Part shown: piece after piece, positions 1-10,709 of the stretch | Layout of the letters: each line of letters opens with the position of its first letter | Position numbering within the stretch: position 1 is the stretch's first letter | Program-made: the position numbers and the translations under genes | Assembly: GCF_029227915.1 (NCBI RefSeq) | Contig: NC_079886.1 | Location: 27,692,501 to 27,756,500, forward strand | Length of the DNA stretch: 64,000 bases | Source: Hydractinia symbiolongicarpus | Lineage: Eukaryota > Cnidaria > Hydrozoa > Anthoathecata > Hydractiniidae | Direction: 5' to 3' | The notes under the pieces: model-generated | Database searches by the model: none | What the model saw: the letters and a program-made list of their open reading frames with translations, nothing else | What the model was told of the DNA's origin: nothing

Positions 1-2840
1 CCCGGGATTTACGGGAACTCCCGGGTTTTCGTTTGCCGGCGATTAAACTCCTTTTATTCAGCGTCTCATCAAAAATGAAATCATTTTTAAAAACTACAAG
101 TCTCATGCGTCTTAGTGGTAAATAAATAATTTAAAAAATCGTTCGGGAAATGAGTTTACATCCTGGGTACTTTCTTTGTATACATTCGGCTATACGGGCC
201 AAGCCTGGGATTTACGGGAAATCGCGGGTTTTCGTTTGCCGGCGATTAAACTTCTTTTATTCAGCGTCTCATCAAAAATGAAATCATTTTTGAAAACTAC
301 AAGTCTCATGCGTTTTAGTGGTGAAAATATAATTTAAAGAATCGTTCAGAAAATGAGCTTACTCCCTGCGTACTTTCTTTGTATACTTTTAACTATACGG
401 GCCGGTTCCGGGATTTAGGGGAAATCGCGGGTTTTCGTTTGCCGGAGATTAAACTCCTTTTATTCAGCGTCTCATCAAAAATGAAATCATTTTTGAAAAC
501 TACAAGTCTCATGCGTTTTAGTGGTGAAAAAATAATTTAAAGAATCCTTCGGGAAATGAGTTTACTCCCTGGGTACTTTCTTTGTATACTTTTGACTATA
601 CGGGCCAAGCCCGGGATTTACGGGAAATCGCGGGTTTTCGTTTGCCGGAGATTACACTCCTTTTATTCAGCGCTCATCAAGAATGAAATCGTTTTTGAAA
701 ACTACAAGTCTCATGAGTTTTAGTGGTGAAAAAATAATTTAAAGAATCCTTCGGGAAATGAGTTTACTCCCTGGGTACTTTCTTTGTATACATTCGACTA
801 TACGGGCCAAGCCCGGGATTTACGAGAAATCGCGGGTTTTCGTTTGCCGGCGATTAAACTTCTTTTATTCAGCGTCTCATCAAAAATAAAATCATTTTTG
901 AAAACTACAAGTCTCATGCGTTTTAGTGGTGAAAATATAATTTAAAGAATCGTTCGGGAAATGAGTTTACTCCCTGCGTACTTTCTTTGTATACATTTGA
1001 CTATACGGGCCAAGCCCTGGATTTACGGGAAATCGCGAGTTTTCGTTTGCCGGAGATTACACTCCTTTTATTGAGCGTCTCATCAAGAATGAAATCGTTT
1101 TTGAAAACTACAAGTCTTATGCGTTTTAGTGGTAAAAAATTAAATCAAAAGAGCGTTCGGGAAATGAGTTTACTCCCAGTTTACTTTCTTTGTATACATT
1201 CGACCATACGGGTCAAGTCCGGGATTTACAGGAACTCCCGGGTTTTCGCTTGCCGGCGATTAAACTCCTTTTATTCAGCGTCTCATCAAAAATGAAATGA
1301 TTTTTGAAAACTACAAGTCTCATGCGTTTTAGTGGTGAAAAAATAATTTAAAGAATCCTTCGGGAAATGAGTTTACTCCCTGGGTACTTTCTTTGTATAC
1401 ATTCGACTATACGGGCCAAGCCCGGGATTTACGGGAACTCCCGGGTTTTCGTTTGCCGGCGATTAAACTCCTTTTATTCAGCGTCTCATCAAAAATGAAA
1501 TCATTTTTAAAAACTACAAGTCTCATGCGTCTTAGTGGTAAAAAAATAATTTAAAAAATCGTTCGGGAAATGAGTTTACATCCTGGGTACTTTCTTTGTA
1601 TACATTCGGCTATACGGGCCAAGCCTGGGATTTACGGGAAATCGCGGTTTTTCGTTTGCCGGCGATTAAACTTCTTTTATTCAGCGTCTCATCAAAAATG
1701 AAATCATTTTTGAAAACTACAAGTCTCATGCGTTTTAGTGGTGAAAATATAATTTAAAGAATCGTTCAGGAAATGAGCTTACTTCCTGCGTACTTTCTTT
1801 GTATACTTTTAACTATACGGGCCGGTTCCGGGATTTAGGGGAAATCGCGGGTTTTCGTTTGCCGGAGATTAAACTCCTTTTATTCAGCGTCTCATCAAAA
1901 ATGAAATCATTTTTGAAAACTACAAGTCTCATGCGTTTTAGTGGTGAAAAAATAATTTAAAGAATCCTTCGGGAAATGAGTTTACTCCCAGTTTACTTTC
2001 TTTGTATACAATCGACCATACGGGTCAAGTCCGGGATTTACAGGAACTCCCGGGTTTTCGTTTGCCGGCGATTAAACTCCTTTTATCCAGCGTCTCATCA
2101 AAAATGAAATCATTTTTGAAAACTACAAGTCTCATGAGTTTTAGTGGTGAAAAAATAATTTAAAGAATCCTTCGGGAAATGAGTTTACTCCCTGGGTACT
2201 TTCTTTGTATACATTCGACTATACGGGCCAAGCCCGGGATTTACGAGAAATCGCGGTTTTTCGTTTGCCGGCGATTAAACTTCTTTTATTCAGCGTCTCA
2301 TCAAAAATGAAATCATTTTTGAAAACTACAAGTCTCATGCGTTTTAGTGGTGAAAATATAATTTAAAGAATCGTTCGGGAAATGAGTTTACTCCCTGCGT
2401 ACTTTCTTTGTATACTTTTGACTATACGGGCCGGTTCCGGGATTTAGGGGAAATCGCGGTTTTTCGTTTGCCGGAGATTAAACTCCTTTTATTCAGCGTC
2501 TCATCAAAAATGAAATCATTTTTGAAAAGTACAAGTATTATGCGTTTTATTGGTAAAAAATTAAATTAAAAAATCGGTCGGGAAATGAGTTTACTCCCAG
2601 TTTACTTTCTTTGTATACATTCGACCATACGGGTCAAGTCCGGGATTTACAGGAACTCCCGGGTTTTCGTTTGCCGGCGATTAAACTCCTTTTATTCAGC
2701 GTCTCATCAAAAATGAAATCATTTTTGAAAACTACAAGTCTCATGCGTTTTAGTGGTGAAAAAATAATTTAAAGAATCCTTCGGGAAATGAGTTTACTCC
2801 CTGGGTACTTTCTTTGTATACATTCGACTATACGGGCCAA
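1..2840 (+). repeat. HOR: two copies of a 1,420-bp (7-monomer) unit
   Basis: Positions 1-~560 match 1421-~1985 closely. The private variant CTCATGAGTTTT at ~711 recurs at ~2131, again 1,420 bp away. Some monomers between have been exchanged, so identity is patchy. Confidence 0.75.
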
Positions 2841-4437
2841 GCCCGGGATTTACGGGAAATCGCGGGTTTTCGTTTGCCGGCGATTAAACTTCTTTTATTC
2901 AGCGTCTCATCAAAAATGAAATCATTTTTAAAAACTACAAGTCTCATGCGTTTTGGTGGTGAAAATATAATTTATAGAATCGTTCGGGAAATGAGTTTAC
3001 TCTCTGCGTACTTTCTTTGTATACTTTTGACTATACGGGCCGGGTCCGGGATTTACGGGAAATTGCCGGTCTTCGTTTGCCGGAGATTAATCTCCTTTTA
3101 TTTAGCGTCTCATCAAAAATGAAATCATTTTTGAAAACTACAAGTCTCATGCGTCTTAGTGGTGAAAAAATAATTTAAAAAATCGTTCCGGAAATGAGTT
3201 TACTCCCTGGGTACTTTCTTTGTGTACATTCGACTATACGGGCCAAGTCCGGGATTTACGGGAAATCGCGGGTTTTCGTTTGCCGGCGATAAACTACTTT
3301 TATTCAGCGTCTCATCAAAAATAAAATCATTTTTGAAAACTACAAGTCTCATGCGTTTTAGTGGTGAAAATGTAATTTAAAGAATCGTTCGGGAAATGAG
3401 TTTACTCCCTGCGTACTTTCTTTGTAAACTTTTGACTATACGGGCCGGTTCCGGGATTTAGGGGAAATCGCAGGTTTTCGTTTGACGGAGATTAAACTCC
3501 TTTTAATCAGCGTCTCATCAAAAATAAAATCATTTTTGAAAACTACAAGTCTCATGCGTTTTAGTGGTGAAAAAATACTTTAAAGAATCCTTCGGGAAAT
3601 GAGTTTACTCGCTGGGTAATTTCTTTGTATACATTCGACTATACGGGCCAAGCCCGGGGTTTACGGGAAATCGCGGGTTTTCGTTTCCCGGCGATTAAAC
3701 TTCTTTTATTCAGCGTCTCATCAAAAATGAAATCATTTTTGAAAACTACAAGTCTCATGCGTTTTAGTGGTGAAAAAATAATTTAAAGAATCCTTCGGGA
3801 AATGAGTTTACTCCCTGGGTACTTTCTTTGTATACATTCGACTATACGGGCCAAGCCCGGGATTTACGGGAAATCGCGGGTTTTCGTTTGCCGGCGATTA
3901 AACTTCTTTTATTCAGCGTCTCATCAAAAATGAAATCATTTTTAAAAACTACAAGTCTCATGCGTTTTAGTGGTGAAAATATAATTTATAGAATCGTTCG
4001 GGAAATGAGTTTACTCTCTGCGTACTTTCTTTGTATACTTTTGACTATACGGGCCGTGTCCGGGATTTACGGGAAATCGCGGGTTTTCGTTTGCCGGAGA
4101 TTAAACTCCTTTTATTCAGCGTCTCATCAAAAATGAAATCATTTTTGAAAACTACAAGTCTCATGCGTTTTAGTGGTGAAAAAATAATTTAAAGAATCGT
4201 TCGGGAAATGAGTTTACTCCCTGGGTACTTTCTTTGTATACTTTTGACTATACGGGCCAAGCCCGGGATTTACGAGAAATCGCGAGTTTTCGTTTGCCGG
4301 AGATTAAGCACCTTTTATTCAGCGTCTGATCAAGAATGAAATCGTTTTTAAAAACTACAAGTCTTATGCGTTTTAGTGGTAAAAAATTAATTTAAAAAAT
4401 CGTTCGGAAAATGAGTTTACTCCCAGTTTACTTTCTT
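2580..4437 (+). repeat. HOR segment shared with 12.7-14.6 and 15.6-17.4 kb
   Basis: About nine monomers that recur at offsets 10,144 and 12,984. Markers are GCGTTTTGGTGG, the short monomer with GGCGATAAACTAC, TTTGACGGAG, AATACTTTAAAG and CTCGCTGGGTAATTTC, always in this order. This links the arrays on both sides of the transposon. Confidence 0.88.
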
Positions 4438-4841
4438 TGTATACATTCGACTATACGGGTCAAGCCCGGGATTTACAGGAACTCCCGGGTTTTCGTTTGC
4501 CGGCGATTAAACTCTTTTTATTCAGCGTCTCATCAAAAATGAAATCATTTTTGAAAAGTACAAGTCTCATGCGTTTTAGTGGTGAAAAAATAATTTAAAG
4601 AATCCTTCGCCAAATGAGTTTACTCCCTGGGTACTTTCTTTGTGTACATTCGACTATACGGGCCAAGCCCGGGATTTACGGGAAATCGCGGGTTTTCGTT
4701 TGCCGGAGATTAAACTCCTTTTATTCAGCGTCTCATCAAGAATGAAATCGTTTTTGAAAACTACAAGTCTTATGCGTTTTAGTGGTAAAAAATTAATTTA
4801 AAAAATCGTTCGGGAAATGAGTTTACTCCCAGTTTACTTTC

Positions 4842-4848
4842 ATTGTAT
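4842..4848. repeat. Target site duplication, left copy (ATTGTAT)
   Basis: ATTGTAT directly precedes the left terminal repeat and matches the right copy and the single copy at the empty site 18029-18035. Because element and target share T/A at the junction, 5-bp (TTGTA) and 3-bp parses with a longer inverted repeat also fit. Seven is the maximum. Confidence 0.85.
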
Positions 4849-4864
4849 TAGGCTGTTCAGGTCA
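4849..4864 (+). repeat. Left terminal inverted repeat
   Basis: TAGGCTGTTCAGGTCA. The first 12 bases are a perfect inverted match to the right end, and the match extends to TCA if one extra G is allowed. This end lies 3' of the transposase-like gene. Confidence 0.88.
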
Positions 4865-5199
4865 AATTTTTCTATGCGCCGCTCGACCTTCTAGCCGTAT
4901 GCAACGTTTTCTACATTTCTATACGGTTTCAACGAGGGGTCGCGCAACTCCTAACTCCAAGCCATTCTCTAGTTATTGTTATTTTTATGATAGATAGTAT
5001 AGCCCTTTTTTGTTGCGTTTTTCGGCCAATTTCGCAACAAAACACGGCACAAAGACGGGGGTCATGTATAGGTTTTTTTTCACAATTTCTATCTTTAAAA
5101 ATCAATAACTCCAGATTGAGACATGGTAAGAACTTAAAATTTTTACAGTAGATAGTATATTTGTAAAAGAAAAAATATATTAATTTTTGATGGTTTATT
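4865..5199. other. Transposon left subterminal non-coding region
   Basis: AT-rich sequence between the left terminal repeat and the internal minisatellite. It contains AGACGGGGG (5053-5061), CTCCAGATT (5109-5117) and AGTATATTT (5154-5162). The same words in the same order and direction occur near the right end (10314-10405). On the minus strand an AATAAA lies at 5194-5199, far downstream of the gene. A roughly 100-codon minus-strand ORF here looks like chance in AT-rich DNA. Confidence 0.6.
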
Positions 5200-6040
5200 T
5201 TTAGAAATGACGTAATGATGACGTCATAGCTCAAATATTACTACAAATTGCTCTAAAAGCGCAAGAAAGTATACAACAACCAGTAAACAATTTTATAAAC
5301 TGTAATCTTAACGTTAAACAAAGTTCATTAGAGTGTACGAAATTTCGGACAAGGGTGTAAATTTGCAGACCAGATAGAAAAAATGACGTCATAGTTGAAA
5401 AAATCTTTCCAAATTGATGAAAATGCAAAAAAGTTCACAGGAACATAATAAAACACCACAAATTAGTAACTATTCAAAAATTATACAAACACTCTTAAGG
5501 AGTACAAATATCTGACAAGAGTGTAATTTGCAGACCAGATAGAAAAAATGACGTCATAGTTGAAAAAATCTTTCCAAATTGATGAAAATGCGAAAAAAAT
5601 TCACAGGAACATAATAAAACACCACAAATTAGTAACTATTCAAAAATTTTACAAACACTCTTGAAGAGTACAAAATATTTGACAAGAGTGTAATTTGCAG
5701 ACCAGATAGTAAAAATGATGCTGTAGCTCAAAAATAACATAAAATCAATGTATAAAAGCAAAACAATTATACAATAACCGGCAAAAATGTTTATAAACTG
5801 TAATCTTAACATTGAGAGACTTCATAGAAATGTACGAAATTTATATTTTTGCAGACCAGCCAGAGAAAATAACGTAATAGCTGAAAAGATATTTCAAATT
5901 TAAGGAAATGTAAAAAGAAAGTCCACAGGAACCACTGTAAAACACTAAGTTGGTAACTATAAAACTTTGACAAACACTCTTAAAGCTTGCAAAATATTTG
6001 ACAGAGTATAAATATGCAGACCAGATGAAAATGGAACAAC
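5200..6040. repeat. Minisatellite of ~165-bp units inside the transposon
   Basis: The anchor GCAGACCAG starts at 5365, 5530, 5697 and 5851, and GCAGACCAGATG at 6016, a spacing of 154-167 bp. Units 5365-5529 and 5530-5696 are nearly identical and 5851-6015 is a diverged relative (type B). Units ~5210-5364 and 5697-5850 share a different middle, TATAAACTGTAATCTTAAC (type A). The order is A-B-B-A-B. TGACGTCA palindromes lie at 5219-5226, 5384-5391 and 5549-5556. The block sits 3' of the gene and could hold transposase-binding or regulatory sites, but this is not shown. Confidence 0.85.
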
Positions 6041-6265
6041 TGCACCTTTTAGCACCTAAATAAAAAAAAGAACGCAAAATATTAAGCTACCATAAGTGCT
6101 AAATGTTTTAATAGAACAATATATACCACATGTCACAAGTTGACAAAACAATGATCCTCAAAGGAAGAAGTTTTTGCCATAAAAAAGTTCCACGGTTTGA
6201 ACGAAATACATTACCACAAAAATTTCTTCCCTCAAATATATAACTATACTATAACTAACTATATT
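6041..6265 (-). other. 3' flank of the transposase-like gene
   Basis: AT-rich region between the stop codon (TAG, 6266-6268) and the minisatellite, with no further ORF. A minus-strand ATTAAA at 6107-6112, about 155 bases after the stop, is a possible variant polyadenylation signal. Nothing in the sequence confirms its use. Confidence 0.4.
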
Positions 6266-9200
6266 CTAAGATAACATAATAACGTCTCCCTTCTCAAAAT
6301 CTAAAATTATTGGAAAACTCCAAACTGTCTCAGGTTCTGACTCATATACTACATTAAACAACGTGCGTTTAGGATTGGAATGTCGTTTTGCTACACTTAG
6401 AATTTCCCCTTTACACCAATATGCATCCTCTTCATCTTCTTCCTTTAAATGATGCCGTATGTGTAAACCAACTAAACAATCAGGGTCTTTGATGAAGGAA
6501 GGGAGTTTGTTGCTTTTTTGTTGTTCAGACAGTTTTTTCATCCTTTCTTTCTTGATCTTTTCCATCAGTTCCTTTTTTTGGGTTGCAACTACTTCATCTC
6601 TATCTTCCTTCGACTTCAGGTTATCCTTTGTTACCTTTTCTGCAGATGATGAAAATGTTACATGCATGATTTTAACAAAGTTTTCAAGAAGCTCTTCCCA
6701 AGACAAATCAACTCTTTTGTTTCCACTCTGTTTTGTTTTGTTAAACAATTTGGAATTGCATTTGAAAGGCATAACATGCCTGTAAAAATTCATTTGCGCT
6801 AGCAAAACTTCTGCACGTTTTTGTGATGATATATCCATGATGTTTTTTTTCAGTTCATCAACAGATATCCAAGCCTGGACATTTAGCTCAAGCAATTTGT
6901 TAAAAGCTTCCACTTTCTTCAATGCTATTTTCTCTTCAGCTTTCTTTTTCATATCTTGTTTAGCAAGCAATTTCCTTTTCCTCTCCTCCAACAGTTCTTT
7001 TCTCCTTGATTTATACTTCGCCTTCATTTTTTCCACATTATGTCTGGCTGATTCCATCATACTTTTTTTCTCATCATAAGACTTCTGTTCAAACCAATCA
7101 AGTGTTTTGTTACGCGACCACATGGTTAAAGCCTGCAATGTTTCAACATTGGCACTTGGCTTCGTTTTCACTAACAAATCCAAAATTGCAAAGTCACTTT
7201 CAGAAGCCTTATTGGTTACTGGTACAATTGATGACGTCTCCTTTATTATCTGACTGGGGCTCCAGTACTTTCCTCCAGGCAGTTGATCCTTACATTGACG
7301 CTCTAAGATGATGAGAATTGCATGGCAAATAATTTCAAGGGCTTGCTGTGTTAGAATATCCAATTCATCATCACCTGTATCCTCAAATAGCTTGATAAAT
7401 AATTCATCTTTGTTGTGTACAATAATACCATCCTCTTGGAAAATATGACTGCCAGATAGAAGTGATGAACAATTGTTGCAGAGTGCAGATAGTTTGACTT
7501 TAAGTTGTAACAGGTATGGATTTATTTCGAGGATACTTTCACAAGACTCTATTAATCGCCACAATGGACCAGTCAATAATTTATCAATAATGCCAAGTGC
7601 TCTGACTTCACTAAGAAACAACTTATTTGATACGTCTTCATTTACAGCTTTCAGTAAATTATTAGGATCAGGCCATGATGAAAGAAAAGATACGACTGCA
7701 TCACGATGGTAATATAATGCAGCAGCGTTATAAAACAATATGTTAAAACGATTTCCAATAAATGGTACAAAGTAAGATTTCTGATTGCGACCAGCTAAAA
7801 ACGAGTTAAAATACGATGCTACTCCACATTCGTCACTTCCACGCACATGAAAAGCTTTACAAGCTGTACGCACTAATCTAGAAGCAGAAGATTCTTTTGC
7901 ACTATTGAAGGCAAATACTGTTTCATAGTCATCACAGAGGACCATTCTCTCAAATGAATGCAGAACTTTATCTGCCTCTGAGGCAAAATTTGCCAGAAGA
8001 TGTAATTTGCAAAAGAAATTTCCCATATCGGTCATGTCCGTTTTTTGTGTTTCGCTTAAATAATTCCAGTTTTCTACAACATTTGGTAATAATTTTTCCC
8101 TTAAAGATTTCAGTTGTGAGTTAAATAAAGGATTAATAGGGCCAAGATCCGACATTGTAGATTTGATTGATGTGACAAGCCGGGAAAAATTTGCATCCTT
8201 GTCACATTCTTTCAGAATGTCACACATGTCATCAATTGTGTCAGTAAAATTTTTCATTACTATTGCCGCATCGCCACCTGCAACTTCTGATAATCCAAAT
8301 GTTAAAGTTTTTCCTTTCGATGTTGTAATCTGAAAATTTTGATAATGTTTATGGTATTTTGATGTACCATCTCCATGTAAACAATTACCAAACGCCTCCT
8401 TGTCATTATCAATCATTGCTTCTGCAACCTGTAATTGTGCTAAAATTAATGCTTCTTGCATTAAATGACTTTTTAAACCTTGTGAAGGCAACCTGTCAAC
8501 CCTTTTTTTTGCAAGTTTTTCAAGTACAACCTTGATCACATCATTTACCTTTCCCATGCTGACATTCAAGGAAAGTAATTCCATAACAACTTCTCTTATT
8601 TCGTCTGAATAACGACCACCTTCAAATGTTACAATTTCATTGTCGTTTAATAACGAAACGAGCATTTGCAAATCACGATTTTCTTCAGTAAGTTGCTTCA
8701 TGTTTGTACAGAGTTTGTCATAATCACTTTTTAAACACTTCATATCATTCACTTCTTTGTGGTCAATCAATTTTTTCTGGTTTTCAATTTTTAACAACAA
8801 ACTGTGCGTCTTTCTTTTCAGTTTTGCTTTCTCATTCCGCAGATCATCAACTATAGTTTCACTGTTTTCTAATTTATCATTGAGTCTGTTCAAGTTTACT
8901 TTCATGTCATCCAACTCATCACTTTTATTCTCAGTACCAGATATCAATTCAGCTATTTCTGATTCCATTTTATTAATTTTATCATCTCTGTTTTTAATTT
9001 TCTTTGATAAATTTCTCAATTTATCTGCCCTCGCTTTGCTATTATCTTTAAATTTCAATTCCACATTTCTAAGTTTTTCCTCTACTTCAAGATAATTGTT
9101 CTTTATACGACGATATTCTGCTGTCAACTTATTTTCATCCTTCATTGCTACAAATAACTCGTTACTAAGTTTCTTAACCTCTTTGACTTGTGTGTTGTAT

Positions 9201-9652
9201 TGAATTTCTAATTCTTGAAAATTTTCGCACTTTCTTTTTAAACTTTTGTTTTCCTCCTTTAATTGTTTCATTTTCTCTTTAAACAAAACTTCATTTCTAG
9301 AACTAGCCGCATCAATAGATCGCTGATGTGGGGTAATTTGCACTGGAACACTAAACTCAGCTTCCAACAAAGTTTCTATAGCAGAATTAGCTTTCCTTTT
9401 TTTCAGACCATTTACTTTCTCTACTAGTCTTTTAACTTTTGTATATAACGCTTTTTCTGGACATGTTATTTCAACACCAAGTAAAACAAATCCATCACTT
9501 ACTTCTTTAATGCTTTTTTCATTCAATGAAGAAAAAAGATCATAAACTTGTTTATTTTTAATACTCATTTTTAAAGCTGAAAATATATCAAGCGAAACTG
9601 CACTAATAATTTTATTGTCTAACATAAGCTGCAAAACTTTTAACCAATGCAT
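6266..9652 (-). CDS. Transposase-like coiled-coil protein with C-terminal Tudor-like module
   Basis: The product is 1,128 aa from one uninterrupted ORF, the only long gene in the window and inside the transposon. The start is the first ATG after an in-frame TAG 21 bases upstream, with A at -3. Residues ~120-335 are a long Lys/Glu-rich coiled coil. Residues ~400-760 form the conserved-looking core: HGDGTS (D428), TMSDLG (D502), FFCKLHLLANF (C548, H551), ACKAFHVRGSDE (E608), GNRFNILFYN and IIDKLLTGPLWR. D428, D502 and E608 are candidate DDE-type catalytic residues of an RNase H-like fold; this is inferred from motif shape, not a database match. Residues ~860-920 and 1005-1045 are charged helices. 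Residues ~1058-1126 (VGLHIRHH, W1079, KGEI, F1099-NVVYESE, W1111-SFPI, GD) look like a Tudor/spindlin-type beta-barrel. From memory, similar uncharacterised multicopy proteins occur in marine invertebrates. A role in moving this element is inferred. No zinc-finger DNA-binding domain is apparent. Confidence 0.85.
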   Translation of the reverse strand: MHWLKVLQLMLDNKIISAVSLDIFSALKMSIKNKQVYDLFSSLNEKSIKEVSDGFVLLGVEITCPEKALYTKVKRLVEKVNGLKKRKANSAIETLLEAEFSVPVQITPHQRSIDAASSRNEVLFKEKMKQLKEENKSLKRKCENFQELEIQYNTQVKEVKKLSNELFVAMKDENKLTAEYRRIKNNYLEVEEKLRNVELKFKDNSKARADKLRNLSKKIKNRDDKINKMESEIAELISGTENKSDELDDMKVNLNRLNDKLENSETIVDDLRNEKAKLKRKTHSLLLKIENQKKLIDHKEVNDMKCLKSDYDKLCTNMKQLTEENRDLQMLVSLLNDNEIVTFEGGRYSDEIREVVMELLSLNVSMGKVNDVIKVVLEKLAKKRVDRLPSQGLKSHLMQEALILAQLQVAEAMIDNDKEAFGNCLHGDGTSKYHKHYQNFQITTSKGKTLTFGLSEVAGGDAAIVMKNFTDTIDDMCDILKECDKDANFSRLVTSIKSTMSDLGPINPLFNSQLKSLREKLLPNVVENWNYLSETQKTDMTDMGNFFCKLHLLANFASEADKVLHSFERMVLCDDYETVFAFNSAKESSASRLVRTACKAFHVRGSDECGVASYFNSFLAGRNQKSYFVPFIGNRFNILFYNAAALYYHRDAVVSFLSSWPDPNNLLKAVNEDVSNKLFLSEVRALGIIDKLLTGPLWRLIESCESILEINPYLLQLKVKLSALCNNCSSLLSGSHIFQEDGIIVHNKDELFIKLFEDTGDDELDILTQQALEIICHAILIILERQCKDQLPGGKYWSPSQIIKETSSIVPVTNKASESDFAILDLLVKTKPSANVETLQALTMWSRNKTLDWFEQKSYDEKKSMMESARHNVEKMKAKYKSRRKELLEERKRKLLAKQDMKKKAEEKIALKKVEAFNKLLELNVQAWISVDELKKNIMDISSQKRAEVLLAQMNFYRHVMPFKCNSKLFNKTKQSGNKRVDLSWEELLENFVKIMHVTFSSSAEKVTKDNLKSKEDRDEVVATQKKELMEKIKKERMKKLSEQQKSNKLPSFIKDPDCLVGLHIRHHLKEEDEEDAYWCKGEILSVAKRHSNPKRTLFNVVYESEPETVWSFPIILDFEKGDVIMLS

Positions 9653-10709
9653 ATTATTTTTAAAATACCATTCCTACCTAGACTGTGTATTATCTGCCTT
9701 TCTAGTTTACGTCAGCAATTATGATATAGCTATACATACTAAACAATGGAATATTTACAAAAATAACATTATATAATCATTATCTCTTCAATTATTATCT
9801 AAATCTTGCTTTTTAAAACAGTATAAGCTAGCTATAAAGTAACCTACTCTGACTCTTAGCTAACTTTAGGCCTGGAAAGTTGGAAGAGAGGCGTTTTTGT
9901 AAAAAAGAATAATGGTAAACAGTAAACAGTTTGCAAGAACTGAGTGGGTAACAAATTGGTATCTGGAATCAACAAATTTCCAAGCCTAATACTTTAAGTG
10001 TTTAAAAACCAAATCACACTAGTAGTAAGCAAAATATACCTTTATCTATTAACCACACAGTGGTATGGAATAATTAAACACAACATCACACACTCCATCT
10101 TCTGGTCCACTACTTCGGCTAATATATATATAGCTAGCTAGCTAGCTAGCTTTGGTGCTTTAGTTTAGTAGCTGTGTCTAATGTTAACTGGAATATCTAG
10201 CACATAGCCATGATTAATAGCCATCATTCCAAGACTATAAATTATATAATAAAATAAAATAAATAAAAAGTCGAAATTCGTTGTTGCACTGCAGCAAGTC
10301 ACATAGAACTTTAAGACGGGGGTTCGATATAAACAAAAAATGCTTTTTCTCCAGATTTGTCATGCAGGAAAGTTAGGAATAAGAATAGAAATTGAAAGTA
10401 TATTTTTAATATAAACTAATTTCAAGTGAGACTACCTGATACGTCATGCACTTTCCTCTGTTTGCGCCAAGTTTACATTTCCCTCGTCGAAATCTGAATA
10501 CACTGTTGGTCGTTTAAACAAGTCTCATTCAAAAAAACAAATTTAAGGTACTTAACAATCACTATCTGCCCATACACCATCTGTCTTAAGCGAAATAGGT
10601 GCCGAATTCGACGATTTAAAATAAGTGCCATCACGCGCAATAACAAAATACGCGTTGCCGTGTGCGAGCTTGTTTTAAGCTGAATTTCCGAACACGGCAA
10701 AAAGTCACG
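9653..10709 (-). other. 5' flank and promoter-side region of the transposon
   Basis: About 1.06 kb of AT-rich DNA upstream of the gene and inside the right terminal repeat. It holds a TA/TAGC simple repeat (~10122-10152), the subterminal words shared with the left end (10314-10405), and GTCACGTGAC (10704-10713). It must contain the promoter and 5' UTR if the gene is expressed, but AT-rich stretches prevent picking a TATA box. An ATG-less 40-codon open stretch on the minus strand (10555-10674) is discussed in the findings. Confidence 0.5.
10122..10152. repeat. TA / TAGC simple repeat
   Basis: A TATATATA run passes into TAGC repeated about five times. It is a self-complementary microsatellite in the transposon 5' flank. 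Confidence 0.9.

Larger units (their letters stand above)
1..4848 (+). repeat. Satellite array, left segment (~203-bp monomer)
   Basis: About 24 head-to-tail monomers of about 203 bp, all in the same orientation, ending at the transposon. A monomer reads in order: a T-rich segment with GTATAC, a box-like motif (ATTCGACTATACGGG or a variant), a CpG-rich core with CCCGGG and GCCGGCG, TTTTATTCAGCGTCTCATC, an AT-rich dyad, ACAAGTCTCATGCG, an A-rich run, then CGGGAAATGAGTTTACTCCC. The monomer length is not a multiple of three and stop codons recur, so it is not a coding repeat. This is satellite DNA by structure; its chromosomal location is not shown by the sequence. Confidence 0.97.

Noticed and set aside
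4929-6077. Minus-strand ORFs of 101, 65 and 78 aa in the left part of the transposon
   Set aside because: They fall in AT-rich DNA and in the ~165-bp minisatellite, show no recognisable motif, and are not in register with the repeat units.
6459-9095. Plus-strand ORFs opposite the 1,128-aa gene
   Set aside because: Antisense shadows, rich in Phe/Ser because they read the complement of Lys/Glu codons.
6266-9652. Host structural coiled-coil gene (myosin- or SMC-like)
   Set aside because: The coiled coil is limited to ~215 residues, there is no Walker or motor motif, the gene is intronless, and it sits between transposon ends.
10473-10700. 75-aa minus-strand ORF beside the right transposon end
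   Set aside because: No recognisable domain. It overlaps the terminal region, and a different frame of the same DNA looks at least as protein-like, so neither is called as a gene.
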